Shown in pieces: positions 55,191 to 64,000 of a stretch of DNA of 64,000 bases. The DNA is from Thioclava sp. JE_KL1. GTDB lineage: Bacteria > Pseudomonadota > Alphaproteobacteria > Rhodobacterales > Rhodobacteraceae. Under the pieces are notes generated by a model, which saw only the letters and a program-made list of their open reading frames with translations, was not told the origin of the DNA and did no database searches. Numbering within the stretch: the first letter of the stretch is position 1; every line of letters starts with the position of its first letter. The stretch spans positions 248,001-312,000 of the forward strand of contig NZ_WBJS01000006.1 in the NCBI RefSeq assembly GCF_009296265.1, written 5' to 3'. Position numbers and translations under genes: made by a program.

Positions 55191-56359
55191 GCACCCGCGC
55201 GATCCTGACGCTGAACTCCGGCTCCTCCTCGCTGAAACTGGGGCTGTTCTCGGAAGACCTCGACACGCTCGCACTTGGACATGTCGACCGGATCGGGCGG
55301 CGCGAGGCAGCGATGAAACTCAGCGGCCCCGATGGCGCGCCGCTACCGCTGCCCGCCTCCGCCCCGGACGATTTCGCGACCAATGCGGCGGCGCTCCACA
55401 CCGCGCTCGCGGCCTTTCAGGCGGCCTTTCCGGGGCTGGAAGTGATCGCGGTCGGCCACCGGATCGTGCATGGCGGGATCGACCATGCCGCCCCCGAGCC
55501 CCTGTCCGAACCGCTGATGAAGGAGCTGGCCAAGCTCGCTCCCTTCGCGCCGCTGCACCAGCCGCATAACCTCGCCGGTGTCCGCGCGGCGGTCGATACC
55601 TTCCCCGGCACGCCGCAGGTCGCCTGCTACGACACGGCCTTTCATCGCGGCCATCCCTTCGTCAGCGACACCTTCGCCCTGCCGCGCCGCTATTACGAGA
55701 AGGGCGTGCGCCGCTACGGCTTTCATGGGCTGAGCTATGATTTCATCAATGGCGAGCTGACCCGCACCGAGCCCGACTTGCATAAGGGCCGGATGATCGT
55801 CGCGCATTTAGGCTCGGGCGCGTCGATGTGCGCGATCGAGAATGGCCAGTCGGTCACCTCGACGATGGGGTTCTCCGCGCTCGAAGGGCTGCCGATGGGC
55901 ACGCGTCCGGGCGAGCTCGATCCCGGCATCCTGCTCTACATGATGGATCAGGAGGGGATGAGCGCGTCCGAAATCTCGACGCTGCTCTACAAGGAATCCG
56001 GGCTTCTGGGCATGTCCGGCATCTCCAACGATATGCGCACGCTGGAAGGATCAAGCGACCCCAAGGCGAAAGAGGCGATCGACTATTTCTGCTTCCGCAT
56101 CAAACGTCAGATCGGCGCAATGGCGGCGGCGATGGGAGGCTTGGACGGGATCGTCTTCACCGGCGGGATCGGAGAGAACTCGGCGCGCGTGCGTTCGCAG
56201 GCCTGCGAGGGTCTGGGCTTCCTCGGGGTCGCGATCGACGTCGGCGCCAATGCCGAGAATGCGCGCGAGATCGGGTCGGGCGCGGTTCGGGTGCTCGTGA
56301 TCCCGACCAATGAGGAAATCGTCATCGCGCGGGCGGCGAAGGCCGTGCTCGACCTGTAA
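55187..56359 (+). CDS. ackA: Acetate kinase
   Basis: 390 residues, acetokinase family: LTLNSGSSSLKLGLF, VGHRIVHGG, YGFHGLSYDF, HLGSGASMCAIENG and FTGGIGENSA. It converts acetyl (or other acyl) phosphate plus ADP to acid plus ATP. Translationally coupled to the MaoC-Pta gene. Confidence 0.96.
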   Translation: MSTRAILTLNSGSSSLKLGLFSEDLDTLALGHVDRIGRREAAMKLSGPDGAPLPLPASAPDDFATNAAALHTALAAFQAAFPGLEVIAVGHRIVHGGIDHAAPEPLSEPLMKELAKLAPFAPLHQPHNLAGVRAAVDTFPGTPQVACYDTAFHRGHPFVSDTFALPRRYYEKGVRRYGFHGLSYDFINGELTRTEPDLHKGRMIVAHLGSGASMCAIENGQSVTSTMGFSALEGLPMGTRPGELDPGILLYMMDQEGMSASEISTLLYKESGLLGMSGISNDMRTLEGSSDPKAKEAIDYFCFRIKRQIGAMAAAMGGLDGIVFTGGIGENSARVRSQACEGLGFLGVAIDVGANAENAREIGSGAVRVLVIPTNEEIVIARAAKAVLDL

Positions 56360-56384
56360 GCGATGGCGCTTGCGGGTCCTGCTG

Positions 56385-56471
56385 GACGCTCCGCGGGGGA
56401 TATTTGGAGCAGTTGGAAGCAGAGCGCAGGCTTCCCTTCCAATTGCCCTAAATATCCCCGCCGGAGGCATC
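56385..56471. repeat. Imperfect inverted repeat (Rhodobacterales type), between convergent genes
   Basis: The arms at 56385-56419 and 56436-56471 pair over about 30 bases with few mismatches; their core is GGGGATATTT. The long hairpin lies between the convergent ackA and pepP genes and can act as a terminator in both directions. I recall similar GGGGATATTT-type units in this order, but that is memory, not a search. Confidence 0.65.
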
Positions 56472-56495
56472 CGACGGCTTTCGGCGCGCGCAGTC

Positions 56496-58295
56496 TCAGA
56501 TCGGCGCGCAGGCGGTTTGCAGCCAGGCCTTGGCGCGCTCGCTGACCTTCGGCGCGATCCGCTCCAGCACCTCGGCGTGATAGGCGTCGAGCCAGTCGCG
56601 CTCTTCGGGACCAAGCAGCTCGACATCGATCAGGCGGCGGTCGATCGGCACCCAGGTCAGCGTCGAGAAGGACAGTTGGTCGCGATTGTCGCCCTTAGCC
56701 TCGGCCTCTTCGGTGAGGATCAGGTTCTCGATCCGGATGCCGAATGCGCCCTCGCGGTAATAGCCCGGCTCGTTCGACAGGATCATTCCGGGTTCGAGCG
56801 ACAGGGTCGACACCCGAGAAATCCGCGCGGGGCCTTCGTGCACGCAGAGCGCAGCGCCGACGCCATGGCCGGTGCCGTGATCGTAATCCCAGCCCTCGGC
56901 CCAAAGCGGCGCACGGGCGAGCGCATCGAGATGGGCGCCTGCCACGCTGCGCGGGAAGCGCGTGCGCGACAGCGCGATCATGCCTTGCAGCACGCGGGTG
57001 AAGGGGCGTTTGGCGTCTTGTGGCACGTCGCCAACGGCCACGGTGCGGGTGATGTCGGTGGTGCCATCGACATATTGGCCGCCCGAATCCACCAGCAGCA
57101 ACTCACCCGGTTTCACGGGCCGGTTGGTGTCCTCGTTCACGCGGTAATGGACGATCGCGCCATTGCCACCCGCGCCGCAGATCGTCTCGAAGGAGATGTC
57201 GATCAGCGCGTTGGTGTCGCGGCGGAAGCCCTCGAGCGCGGTGACCACATCGATCTCGGTCAGCTTACCTTTCGGGGCTTCCGTGTCGAGCCAGCTCAGG
57301 AATTCGACCATAGCGGTGGCGTCGCGCAGATGCGCCGCCTCCATGCCTGCGACCTCGGCGGCGTTCTTGCGCGCTTTCGGCAGGATGCAGGGATCGCGCG
57401 CCTCATGGATCTTGGTGTCGTGATCGGCCAGCAGCAGCGAGACGGCGAGCGGCGCGCTGTCGGGGTCGACCAGCACCGGGCCTTCGATCGCCTCTAGCGC
57501 GGCGGTCAGGCTGTCGGGCGGCAGGATCGAGATCCCGTCGCCTAGATGGGCGCGCAGGTCGGCGTCGAATTTCGCGTCGTCGGCAAAGAGCTTCACCGCG
57601 CCGTCGTCGAAGAGCACCGCGAAGGACTGAACCACCGGGTTGCGGGGAATGTCGGAGCCGCGAATGTTGAGAAGCCAGCAGATCGAATCCGGCAGGGTGA
57701 GCACGGCGGCGGCGATATCGTCGTCGCGCAGGCCCTCGGCCAGACGGGCGCGTTTCTCTGCGGCGGTCTCGCCTGCGAATTCCGGCGGGTGAATGCGGGC
57801 CGGTTCCGCGGGCGGGGCAGGGCGGTCGTCCCAGACGCGGTCCACGAGGTTCTCGCTCTCGATCAGCGCGATGCCGGTGCCTTCCAGCCCCTCGCGGATT
57901 TTCGCGATCTCGGATTTCGTGTGCAGCCACGGGTCGAAGCCGATCTTCGCGCCCGCGTGTGCCTGCTCTTTCAGCCAGTCAGCCGGTTTTACCTCGGGCC
58001 AGTTCACCGGGGTGAAATGGTCTAGCGAGACCTCGGCGCGCACTTGCACCCGGTAGCGGCCATCGACGAAAACTCCCGCGATCTCGGGCAGGGCGATGCA
58101 GAAGCCTGCCGACCCGGTGAAGCCGGTGAGCCAGCCCAGCCGCGCATCGCAGGGCGCGACATATTCGCCCTGATGCGCATCGGCGCGGGGAATGATGAAG
58201 CCGTCGAGCCCGGCGGCAGACATGGCTTCGCGCAGCGCCGCCAGCCGGGGCGGGCCCAGTTCGGGGCGCGATTGCACCGAGAAATCCTGAAACAT
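56496..58295 (-). CDS. pepP: Xaa-Pro aminopeptidase (aminopeptidase P, M24B)
   Basis: 599 residues, the long three-domain form. Two creatinase-like N-terminal domains (to about 310) precede the pita-bread catalytic domain. Metal ligands are in LLVDSGGQYVDGTTDITR (two Asp), GTGHGVGAAL (His), NEPGYY and GIRIENL (two Glu). It removes N-terminal residues before proline. Its ATG overlaps the cobT stop in TAATG. Confidence 0.93.
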   Translation of the reverse strand: MFQDFSVQSRPELGPPRLAALREAMSAAGLDGFIIPRADAHQGEYVAPCDARLGWLTGFTGSAGFCIALPEIAGVFVDGRYRVQVRAEVSLDHFTPVNWPEVKPADWLKEQAHAGAKIGFDPWLHTKSEIAKIREGLEGTGIALIESENLVDRVWDDRPAPPAEPARIHPPEFAGETAAEKRARLAEGLRDDDIAAAVLTLPDSICWLLNIRGSDIPRNPVVQSFAVLFDDGAVKLFADDAKFDADLRAHLGDGISILPPDSLTAALEAIEGPVLVDPDSAPLAVSLLLADHDTKIHEARDPCILPKARKNAAEVAGMEAAHLRDATAMVEFLSWLDTEAPKGKLTEIDVVTALEGFRRDTNALIDISFETICGAGGNGAIVHYRVNEDTNRPVKPGELLLVDSGGQYVDGTTDITRTVAVGDVPQDAKRPFTRVLQGMIALSRTRFPRSVAGAHLDALARAPLWAEGWDYDHGTGHGVGAALCVHEGPARISRVSTLSLEPGMILSNEPGYYREGAFGIRIENLILTEEAEAKGDNRDQLSFSTLTWVPIDRRLIDVELLGPEERDWLDAYHAEVLERIAPKVSERAKAWLQTACAPI

Positions 58296-60172
58296 TAGAT
58301 AGCCTTCTTGATCCCGAGGAAGCGGGCGCGGGCCCGCGGATCGCTGTCGAAGAGGGAGGCGAGCTGTTCGGTCATGGCGCCCGCCAGTTGCTCCACATCG
58401 GTGATCGTCACCGCGTGCTGGTAATAGCGCGTCACGTCATGGCCGATGCCGATCGCGATCAGCTCCACCGCGCGGCGGCGTTCCACCATCGCAATCACGT
58501 CGCGCAGGTGTTTTTCCAGATAGATCGCGGGGTTCACCGACAACGTCGAGTCGTCCACCGGCGCGCCGTCCGAGATCACCATCAGGATCTTGCGCTGCTC
58601 GGTGCGGGCGAGCATCCGGCGATGCGCCCATTCCAGCGCCTCGCCGTCGATGTTCTCCTTGAGCAGGCCTTCCTTCATCATCAGGCCCAGATTGGCCCGC
58701 GTCCGGCGCATCGGCGCGTCGGCCCGCTTGTAGATGATGTGGCGCAGGTCGTTGAGGCGACCGGGGCTTTGCGGGCGGCCATCGGCGAGCCATTTCTCGC
58801 GCGATTGCCCGCCTTTCCAGGCGCGGGTGGTGAAGCCGAGGATCTCGACTTTCACGTCGCAGCGCTCCAGCGTGCGGGCGAGCACGTCGGCGCAGATCGC
58901 CGCAATCGAAATCGGGCGGCCGCGCATCGAACCGGAATTGTCCAGAAGCAGCGTCACCACCGTGTCGCGGAACTCGGTATCCTTCTCGACCTTGAAGCTG
59001 AGCGGCGTGGTCGGGTTCGCGACGACACGGGCGAGGCGGCCCGCATCGAGCATCCCTTCCTCGCGGTCGAATTCCCACGACCGGTTCTGCTGCGCCTGCA
59101 GACGGCGTTGCAGCTTGTTGGCGAGCCGCGAGACCGCGCCTTTCAGCGGGTCGAGCTGCTGATCGAGATAGAGGCGCAGACGCTCCAGCTCGGCCGGTTC
59201 GGCCAAGTCCTCGGCGGCGATCTCCTCGTCGAATTCGGTCGTGTAGACGGCGTAGTTCGGATCGGCCTGCGAATGCGGCGGCGGTGGCGGCGGCTCCAGC
59301 GGCGCATCGGCCTGCGGCATGTCCATCTCGTCGCTCATTTCCTGATCGGCGAGATCGTCGGAGCTGACCGAGGTCTGGGTCTGGTCGTCCTGCGCTTCCT
59401 GGCTGGATTCCGGCGTGGCCTCGGCCTCGTCGTCCTCCTGCTCGTCGCGGGCTTGCTCTTCGCCCTGTTCCTCGTCGGCGTTCTCTTCCTGCTCGTCCTC
59501 GGACTCGTCGCCCATATCCTCGTCGGGATCGTCGCCCAGCTGATCGGCATAACCGAGATCGGCGATCACCTTGCGGGTGAGGCGCGCGAAGGCGGCCTGA
59601 TCGGCGAGGACGTGGTTGACGTTCTCCAGATCGTCGCCTGCCGATTGCTCGATGAAGGGGCGCCACAGGTCGAGCACGTTATCCGCGCCGGGCGGCAGTT
59701 TCCGGCCCGTCGCCAGTTCGCGCACGAAATAGCCCGCGGCGACCGAGAGCGGCGCCTCTTCGGGGGCGCGGATCTGGGCATAGCCCTTGCGTTCGGCCTC
59801 ATGGGCGATCTTCGCGTCGATATTCGACAGCGTGCCCGGCATGTCGCGCGCGCCCAAGGCTTCGCAGCGCGCGGTCTCCATCGCCTCGTAGATCGCGCTC
59901 GCCAGATCGCCCGCGGGCGCATAGCGGCTGTCGATCGCGGCATCGTGGTGGCGGCGGCGCATCGCCATCGCATCGGCCGTGCCGCGCGCCAGCAGAACCT
60001 CGTCGCGCGTCATCCGGCGCGAAACCTGCGGCAGGCGCATCGTGTCGGCGGTCATACCCGAAGGGTCGACCGAATAGCTCACCGTCATATCGGGCGCGTC
60101 GGCCATCGTCTTGGTGGCCTCGGCCAGCGCCTTTTTGAAGGGATCCGCGGGGTTGTCGGAAGGCTTGCTCAT
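58295..60172 (-). CDS. cobT: Aerobic cobaltochelatase subunit CobT
   Basis: 625 residues from ATG 60172 ([12 protein letters not shown]; the open frame upstream lacks family similarity). A very acidic stretch (about 215-310, Glu/Asp/Gln) separates the N-terminal part from a von Willebrand A domain with the metal-binding LLLDNSGSM. CobT with CobS and CobN inserts cobalt in vitamin B12 synthesis. Forms a unit with pepP. Confidence 0.93.
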   Translation of the reverse strand: MSKPSDNPADPFKKALAEATKTMADAPDMTVSYSVDPSGMTADTMRLPQVSRRMTRDEVLLARGTADAMAMRRRHHDAAIDSRYAPAGDLASAIYEAMETARCEALGARDMPGTLSNIDAKIAHEAERKGYAQIRAPEEAPLSVAAGYFVRELATGRKLPPGADNVLDLWRPFIEQSAGDDLENVNHVLADQAAFARLTRKVIADLGYADQLGDDPDEDMGDESEDEQEENADEEQGEEQARDEQEDDEAEATPESSQEAQDDQTQTSVSSDDLADQEMSDEMDMPQADAPLEPPPPPPHSQADPNYAVYTTEFDEEIAAEDLAEPAELERLRLYLDQQLDPLKGAVSRLANKLQRRLQAQQNRSWEFDREEGMLDAGRLARVVANPTTPLSFKVEKDTEFRDTVVTLLLDNSGSMRGRPISIAAICADVLARTLERCDVKVEILGFTTRAWKGGQSREKWLADGRPQSPGRLNDLRHIIYKRADAPMRRTRANLGLMMKEGLLKENIDGEALEWAHRRMLARTEQRKILMVISDGAPVDDSTLSVNPAIYLEKHLRDVIAMVERRRAVELIAIGIGHDVTRYYQHAVTITDVEQLAGAMTEQLASLFDSDPRARARFLGIKKAI

Positions 60173-60450
60173 AGCCTCAGATAAAGCATCGCGCGCGTCC
60201 GCCCGCAAGAGCCGATCGCGCGAGACGCGCGCGGCAGATCGGCCCGATTTGAGCGGGGCGGGGCCTGGGAAAGTTCCCGCTGCTGGCGCGCGGCATCCGT
60301 TCACCTGTGCACATAGCGGACGGGTTGGATGGGCTCAAACAGGGCTTACGTAGAGTTGAACACGAGACGCACGCCTCCCCCTGTGGCCCGACTTCCCCAA
60401 TCGAGGGCCCCGTGCGACACACCGGACGACATACCCGAAAGGAGTTCGAC

Positions 60451-61050
60451 ATGAGCGAGACTTTGAACATCGGCCTGATCGTCGGCACGACGCGCGAAGG
60501 GCGCTTCGCTGACCGCGCACTCGAATGGTTCGAAACCAAGATCGATGCGCGCGACGACATGCGCTATGAGGTTCTGGATCTGCGCGAAGCCGCGCTGCCC
60601 TTCTTCGACGAGGTGGCTCCGCCTGCAGCGAAGCCCGTGACCAGCGAGAAGGCGCAGGCCTGGGGTGAGAAGCTCAAGGAATTCGACGGGTTCATCGTGG
60701 TGACGGCGGAGTATAACCACTCGATCCCCGCCACGATCAAGAACGCCTTCGACTATGCGTTCGAAGGCTGGCGCCGCAAGCCGCTGGGCACCGTCGGCTA
60801 TGGCGGCGTGGGTGCTGCCCGCGCGGTCGAGCATCTGCGGCTCGTCGCGATCAATTTCGGCATGGTCCCGGTCGCGGGCGCGGTCAGCATCGGCGGTGCG
60901 GATTTCGTGAAGGCCGCGCAAGGCACGCCGATCGCGGAGCTGGGCGATCATTTGGACGGCCCGGCGAAAACGCTGCTCGACGACATGGCGTTCTGGGGTC
61001 AGGCGGCGAAGCTGGCCAAGGGCGAGACAGAAAATCGTCAAGCCGCATGA
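60451..61050 (+). CDS. NADPH-dependent FMN reductase
   Basis: 199 residues from ATG 60451 (AAAGGAG 8 bases upstream). Flavodoxin-like fold: GLIVGTTREGRFADRALEW binds the FMN phosphate, TAEYNHSIPATIKNAFDYA the isoalloxazine. It reduces FMN or quinone-type acceptors. Lies alone on the plus strand between cobT and cobS. Confidence 0.9.
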   Translation: MSETLNIGLIVGTTREGRFADRALEWFETKIDARDDMRYEVLDLREAALPFFDEVAPPAAKPVTSEKAQAWGEKLKEFDGFIVVTAEYNHSIPATIKNAFDYAFEGWRRKPLGTVGYGGVGAARAVEHLRLVAINFGMVPVAGAVSIGGADFVKAAQGTPIAELGDHLDGPAKTLLDDMAFWGQAAKLAKGETENRQAA

Positions 61051-61092
61051 TCCAAACGGATCTGCCACACGTAGTAGTAGAGTAACGAGTTT

Positions 61093-61118
61093 GCCCGGCC
61101 CCCGCGCCGGGCGTTTTT
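61093..61118 (+). terminator. Intrinsic terminator of the FMN reductase gene
   Basis: A 7-bp stem GCCCGGC/GCCGGGC is followed by five T. Confidence 0.8.
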
Positions 61119-61141
61119 ATGCGCGCCTCCAGGGGCTGCGA

Positions 61142-61729
61142 TTACTGGAAAAGCCCCGTGCAGATCATCGGCATCCAGTCCGCGTGCAACGTACTCAGCG
61201 GGAAGGCGCGACGATCCTGCGAGCCCTTCGCGGTCTGCCCGCGCCGCGTCATGACGTAATCGCCATTGAGCAGGTTCACGTCGCAGGTGCCGGTATCCTC
61301 GGGATCGATCCGGTCGTAATAGCGGTAGCTGTAGCCCGAGACGACGAAGCCGCCATTGCGCCACGCGATGGAATAGGCGCTTTCCCACGGGGTGCGCCCG
61401 ATCCCGATCTGTTCGGAATGCAGCTTGAACGCGCTGTCGGAAAGCGGCTCGAGCGAGGGTGTCTGACCGCCCATCTGGCCCGAAAAGACCACCCGTTCGA
61501 CCGTCATCTCGCGTTTCAGCCCGAAGGTCGGATCACCGAGATAGATCACCAGATCGGCCGCATCCGCGCCGTTCTGCACCAGCATCGCCGCATCCTGCGT
61601 GCCGTCGCCGTTCCAATCCCCGGTGAGGGCCGCGAAAATCTCGCCATCCTTGGGCGCCTCCTGAGCTGCCGCCGCGAAGGGCAGCAGCGCCGCGAAGAGC
61701 GCGCCCCGGATCGCGAGGCGCGGGATCAC
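61142..61729 (-). CDS. Exported FG-GAP-like protein, coupled to cobS
   Basis: 195 residues from GTG 61729, which overlaps the cobS stop in GTGA. The signal peptide ([19 protein letters not shown]) is followed by [15 protein letters not shown], a calcium-binding FG-GAP/VCBS-type loop. Four Cys or fewer in the mature part. Function unknown; coupling to cobS may be positional only. Confidence 0.7.
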   Translation of the reverse strand: MIPRLAIRGALFAALLPFAAAAQEAPKDGEIFAALTGDWNGDGTQDAAMLVQNGADAADLVIYLGDPTFGLKREMTVERVVFSGQMGGQTPSLEPLSDSAFKLHSEQIGIGRTPWESAYSIAWRNGGFVVSGYSYRYYDRIDPEDTGTCDVNLLNGDYVMTRRGQTAKGSQDRRAFPLSTLHADWMPMICTGLFQ

Positions 61730-62697
61730 GAGGCGATAGCCGCCGCCGACTCGGGCAGTTCCTCGTCGAAGAGGCGCTGGTAGAACTCGGCCACGGTCTG
61801 GCGCTCCAACTCGTCGCATTTGTTGAGGAAGCTCAGACGGAACGCATAGCCGATATTGTCGAAGATGCGCGCGTTCTGTGCCCATGCGATCACCGTGCGC
61901 GGCGACATCACCGTCGAGAGATCGCCATTCATGAAAGCGGTCCGGCTGAGATCGGCCACGGTCACCATCTGGCTGATCACCTTGCGGCCGGCCTCGGTGT
62001 TGTATTGCGGGTTCTTCGACAGAACGATCGCGACCTCGGCGTCATGGCTGAGATAGTTCAGCGTCGAGACCAGCGACCAGCGGTCCATCTGACCTTGGTT
62101 GATCTGCTGGGTGCCGTGGTAGAGGCCGGTCGTGTCGCCCAGACCCACCGTGTTCGAGGTGGCGAACAGGCGGAAATAGGGGTTCGGCGTGATGACTTCG
62201 TTTTGGTCGAGCAGCGTCAGCTTGCCATCGGCTTCCAGCACGCGCTGGATCACGAACATCACGTCGGCGCGGCCCGCATCGTATTCGTCGAAGACGATCG
62301 CGGTCGGGTTGCGCAGCGCCCAGGGCAGGATGCCTTCGTGGAAGACGGTGACCTGCTTGCCGTCGACCAGCTTGATCGCATCCTTGCCGATCAGGTCGAT
62401 CCGGCTCACGTGGCTGTCGAGATTGACGCGCACACAGGGCCAGTTCAGGCGGGCGGCGACTTGCTCGATATGCGTCGATTTGCCGGTGCCGTGATAGCCC
62501 TGGATCATCACGCGGCGATTGTAGGCAAAGCCCGCGAGGATCGCCATCGTGGTGTCGGGGTCGAATTTGTAGGTGGAGTCGATCTCCGGCACGCGGTCGG
62601 TGCGCTCTGCAAACCCTTTGACCTTCATGTCGGAATCGAGGCCGAACACCTCGCGCAGGTCGATTTCTTCAGTGGGCTTGGCGGTCTGGTCGAGCAT
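61726..62697 (-). CDS. cobS: Aerobic cobaltochelatase subunit CobS
   Basis: 323 residues from ATG 62697 (AAAGGA upstream). AAA+ ATPase: Walker [11 protein letters not shown], Walker [10 protein letters not shown], sensor FATSNTVG. It powers cobalt insertion with CobT and CobN. Here it is separated from cobT by an opposite-strand reductase gene. Confidence 0.94.
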   Translation of the reverse strand: MLDQTAKPTEEIDLREVFGLDSDMKVKGFAERTDRVPEIDSTYKFDPDTTMAILAGFAYNRRVMIQGYHGTGKSTHIEQVAARLNWPCVRVNLDSHVSRIDLIGKDAIKLVDGKQVTVFHEGILPWALRNPTAIVFDEYDAGRADVMFVIQRVLEADGKLTLLDQNEVITPNPYFRLFATSNTVGLGDTTGLYHGTQQINQGQMDRWSLVSTLNYLSHDAEVAIVLSKNPQYNTEAGRKVISQMVTVADLSRTAFMNGDLSTVMSPRTVIAWAQNARIFDNIGYAFRLSFLNKCDELERQTVAEFYQRLFDEELPESAAAIAS

Positions 62698-62872
62698 CGC
62701 GGACGTCCTTTCGTGGTTGGGTCGATTTGTGAACCATCGCGCGCAGGCGTGCAAGGGGGCGATGACGCGTGATGCGCGAGGCTGCTATCGGCCCGTTCCC
62801 GCCAGCGTGGCTTGGTTTGAGTTGACCCGGACCCGCCATCCGCTAGAAAGGCCGCAAAGCTTGAGGTGCATC

Positions 62873-63271
62873 ATGCAGCATTACGAATACAAGGTCATCC
62901 CGGCGCCCGCGCGCGGCGACAAGGAGCGCGGCCTGAAATCCGGCGCGGACCGTTTCGCCCATGCGCTCTCGGGCGTGATGAACGAGATGGCCACGCGCGG
63001 CTGGGAATACTTGCGCGCAGAGACCCTGCCCGCGGAAGAGCGTACCGGGCTCACCGGCAAATCCACGGTCTATCACAACCTGCTCGTCTTCCGCCGTCCC
63101 ACCAGCGCCGATCCGGCGCGCGCGGTCGGCGCGCATCCCGATCCCGAGGATGCGGCCAATGACGAGGACGCGCCCGAGGCCAAGCGTCGCGCGCTTCTCG
63201 CCGATGCGCCGGAAGGCCGCGCGCCGAAACTGCGCGCCAACCGCGACGGGGCTGCCAAAGACGAAGACTGA
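62873..63271 (+). CDS. DUF4177 domain protein
   Basis: 132 residues from ATG 62873, which gives the family N-terminus QHYEYKVIPAP. The DUF4177 part (about 1-70) includes MNEMATRGWEYLRAETLP. The C-terminal half is acidic, Ala/Asp-rich and likely disordered. Divergent from cobS. Confidence 0.8.
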   Translation: MQHYEYKVIPAPARGDKERGLKSGADRFAHALSGVMNEMATRGWEYLRAETLPAEERTGLTGKSTVYHNLLVFRRPTSADPARAVGAHPDPEDAANDEDAPEAKRRALLADAPEGRAPKLRANRDGAAKDED

Positions 63272-63549
63272 CGCGGGGCAGGGGCGTTGCGAAGGCGGCG
63301 TCCCGAAAGCGGGTGCCGCGCGTCCTGAGCTTCCAGCTGCAAGACATGCCGCGCGCCTCATCTCGGCGTGCCGGTTGCGTTGCCGTAGGGGCGGCCCGCG
63401 CCGACCCTTGATCCGAGCAAATAGCGGCCCCATTTCCGCCCGACCCCCTTTCAACATCTGTCATTTCCAGTAGACTGCGTGACCCGACTCGGAGGCAGGC
63501 CTCAAACGCCGCCCCGAAGTGGCATTCGGGCAGCAGGCAAGAGGCAAGC

Positions 63550-64000
63550 ATGAGCAACAGCGATCCTTTCGGCTTCAACATTTCGGCCGCGGCGGACAAG
63601 AAGCGCCGCTCGCGTGGCAGGCGCGGCATGTCGGGGGCTTTCGAGACCTCGACCCGGATCTGCGACAAGGAAGGCTGCAACGAGCCGGGCAAGTACCGTG
63701 CGCCGAAAAGCCCGAAAATCCTCGATGACTACTATTGGTTCTGTAAGGACCACGTCCGCGAGTACAATCTGAACTGGAACTATTTCCAGGGTCAGTCCGA
63801 GGAGGAATTTCAGGCCTTCCTCGACAATGCGACCGTCTGGGAGCGGCCGACCAAGCCCTTCAGCAAGGCCAAGGAAGAGGCCGGCTGGGCGCGTCACGGG
63901 ATCTCCGACCCGCATGAGATCCTCGGCGACAACGCCACGAAGAACCCCGGCCGGACGATGGGCCGCAAGCTGCCGCCGACCGAACGTCGCGCGCTCGACA
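63550..64000 (+). CDS. J-domain protein (partial, cut by window edge)
   Basis: An open frame of 150 codons runs off the right end. It opens MSNSDPFGFNIS, then a basic patch (KKRRSRGRRG), a Cys-containing region (ICDKEGCNEPGKYR, YWFCKDHV) and an aromatic stretch (YNLNWNYFQGQSEEEF). This matches the N-terminal part of the DnaJ-like proteins found beside cobS in related genomes; the J domain itself would lie beyond the edge. Confidence 0.75.
   Translation, partial: MSNSDPFGFNISAAADKKRRSRGRRGMSGAFETSTRICDKEGCNEPGKYRAPKSPKILDDYYWFCKDHVREYNLNWNYFQGQSEEEFQAFLDNATVWERPTKPFSKAKEEAGWARHGISDPHEILGDNATKNPGRTMGRKLPPTERRALD

Noticed and set aside
58388-60184. Open plus-strand frame of 598 codons opposite cobT
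   Set aside because: Antisense shadow; the hydrophobic stretch mirrors the acidic region of CobT.

Overview
The window is a 64 kb piece of a GC-rich alphaproteobacterial chromosome, most likely Rhodobacterales (Rhodobacter/Roseobacter group). The evidence is the division and cell-wall cluster ftsW-murG-murC-(permease, DUF2484)-murB-ddl-ftsQ-ftsA-ftsZ followed by lpxC, bamD and recN, a MaoC-phosphate acyltransferase fusion next to ackA, cobS/cobT cobaltochelatase genes, and an inverted repeat of a type I associate with this order. The genus cannot be fixed from what I can see.

Layout. 1-1448: a LysR regulator (cut by the window edge) divergent from an NmrA-like NAD(P)-binding protein. 1449-8370: accessory DNA, partly AT-richer than the rest, with two convergent sulfotransferase-related genes, a tyrosine recombinase preceded by a coupled 57-codon gene, a gene remnant, and three small envelope proteins. 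8369-14598: a Tn7-like transposition module in which tniQ (with a coupled 114-codon gene) diverges from tnsA-tnsB-tnsC, the latter three joined by 4-base overlaps. 14600-15000: a hairpin-rich gene-free stretch that looks like a plus-strand structured RNA with its own -10 box and terminator.

15000-22000: a 1625-residue Ig/FN3-repeat autotransporter divergent from three tandem tail-collar (microcystin-dependent protein-like) genes. 22060-25769: a TetR-HlyD-ABC ATPase-permease efflux operon with a palindromic operator. 26003-33250: a cluster for reactive small molecules (cupins, F420-type reductase fold, CMD protein, aldo/keto reductase, LysR regulator, Tat-exported zinc alcohol dehydrogenase, cyclophilin-like protein). 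Several of its products carry export signals, and three of its promoters share one spaced operator motif. 33301-34539: a photolyase-like protein whose domain order looks reversed.

34690-49979: the division, peptidoglycan and lipid A block (ftsW to recN). 50012-53625: two glycosyltransferase-like genes, an NTF2-like protein and an FAD-linked oxidase. 53802-56359: MaoC-Pta and AckA, which would convert acyl-CoA to acyl phosphate and then acid plus ATP. 56496-64000: aminopeptidase P, cobT, an FMN reductase, a small exported FG-GAP-like protein, cobS, a DUF4177 protein and the start of a J-domain protein. No tRNA, rRNA or CRISPR array was seen.
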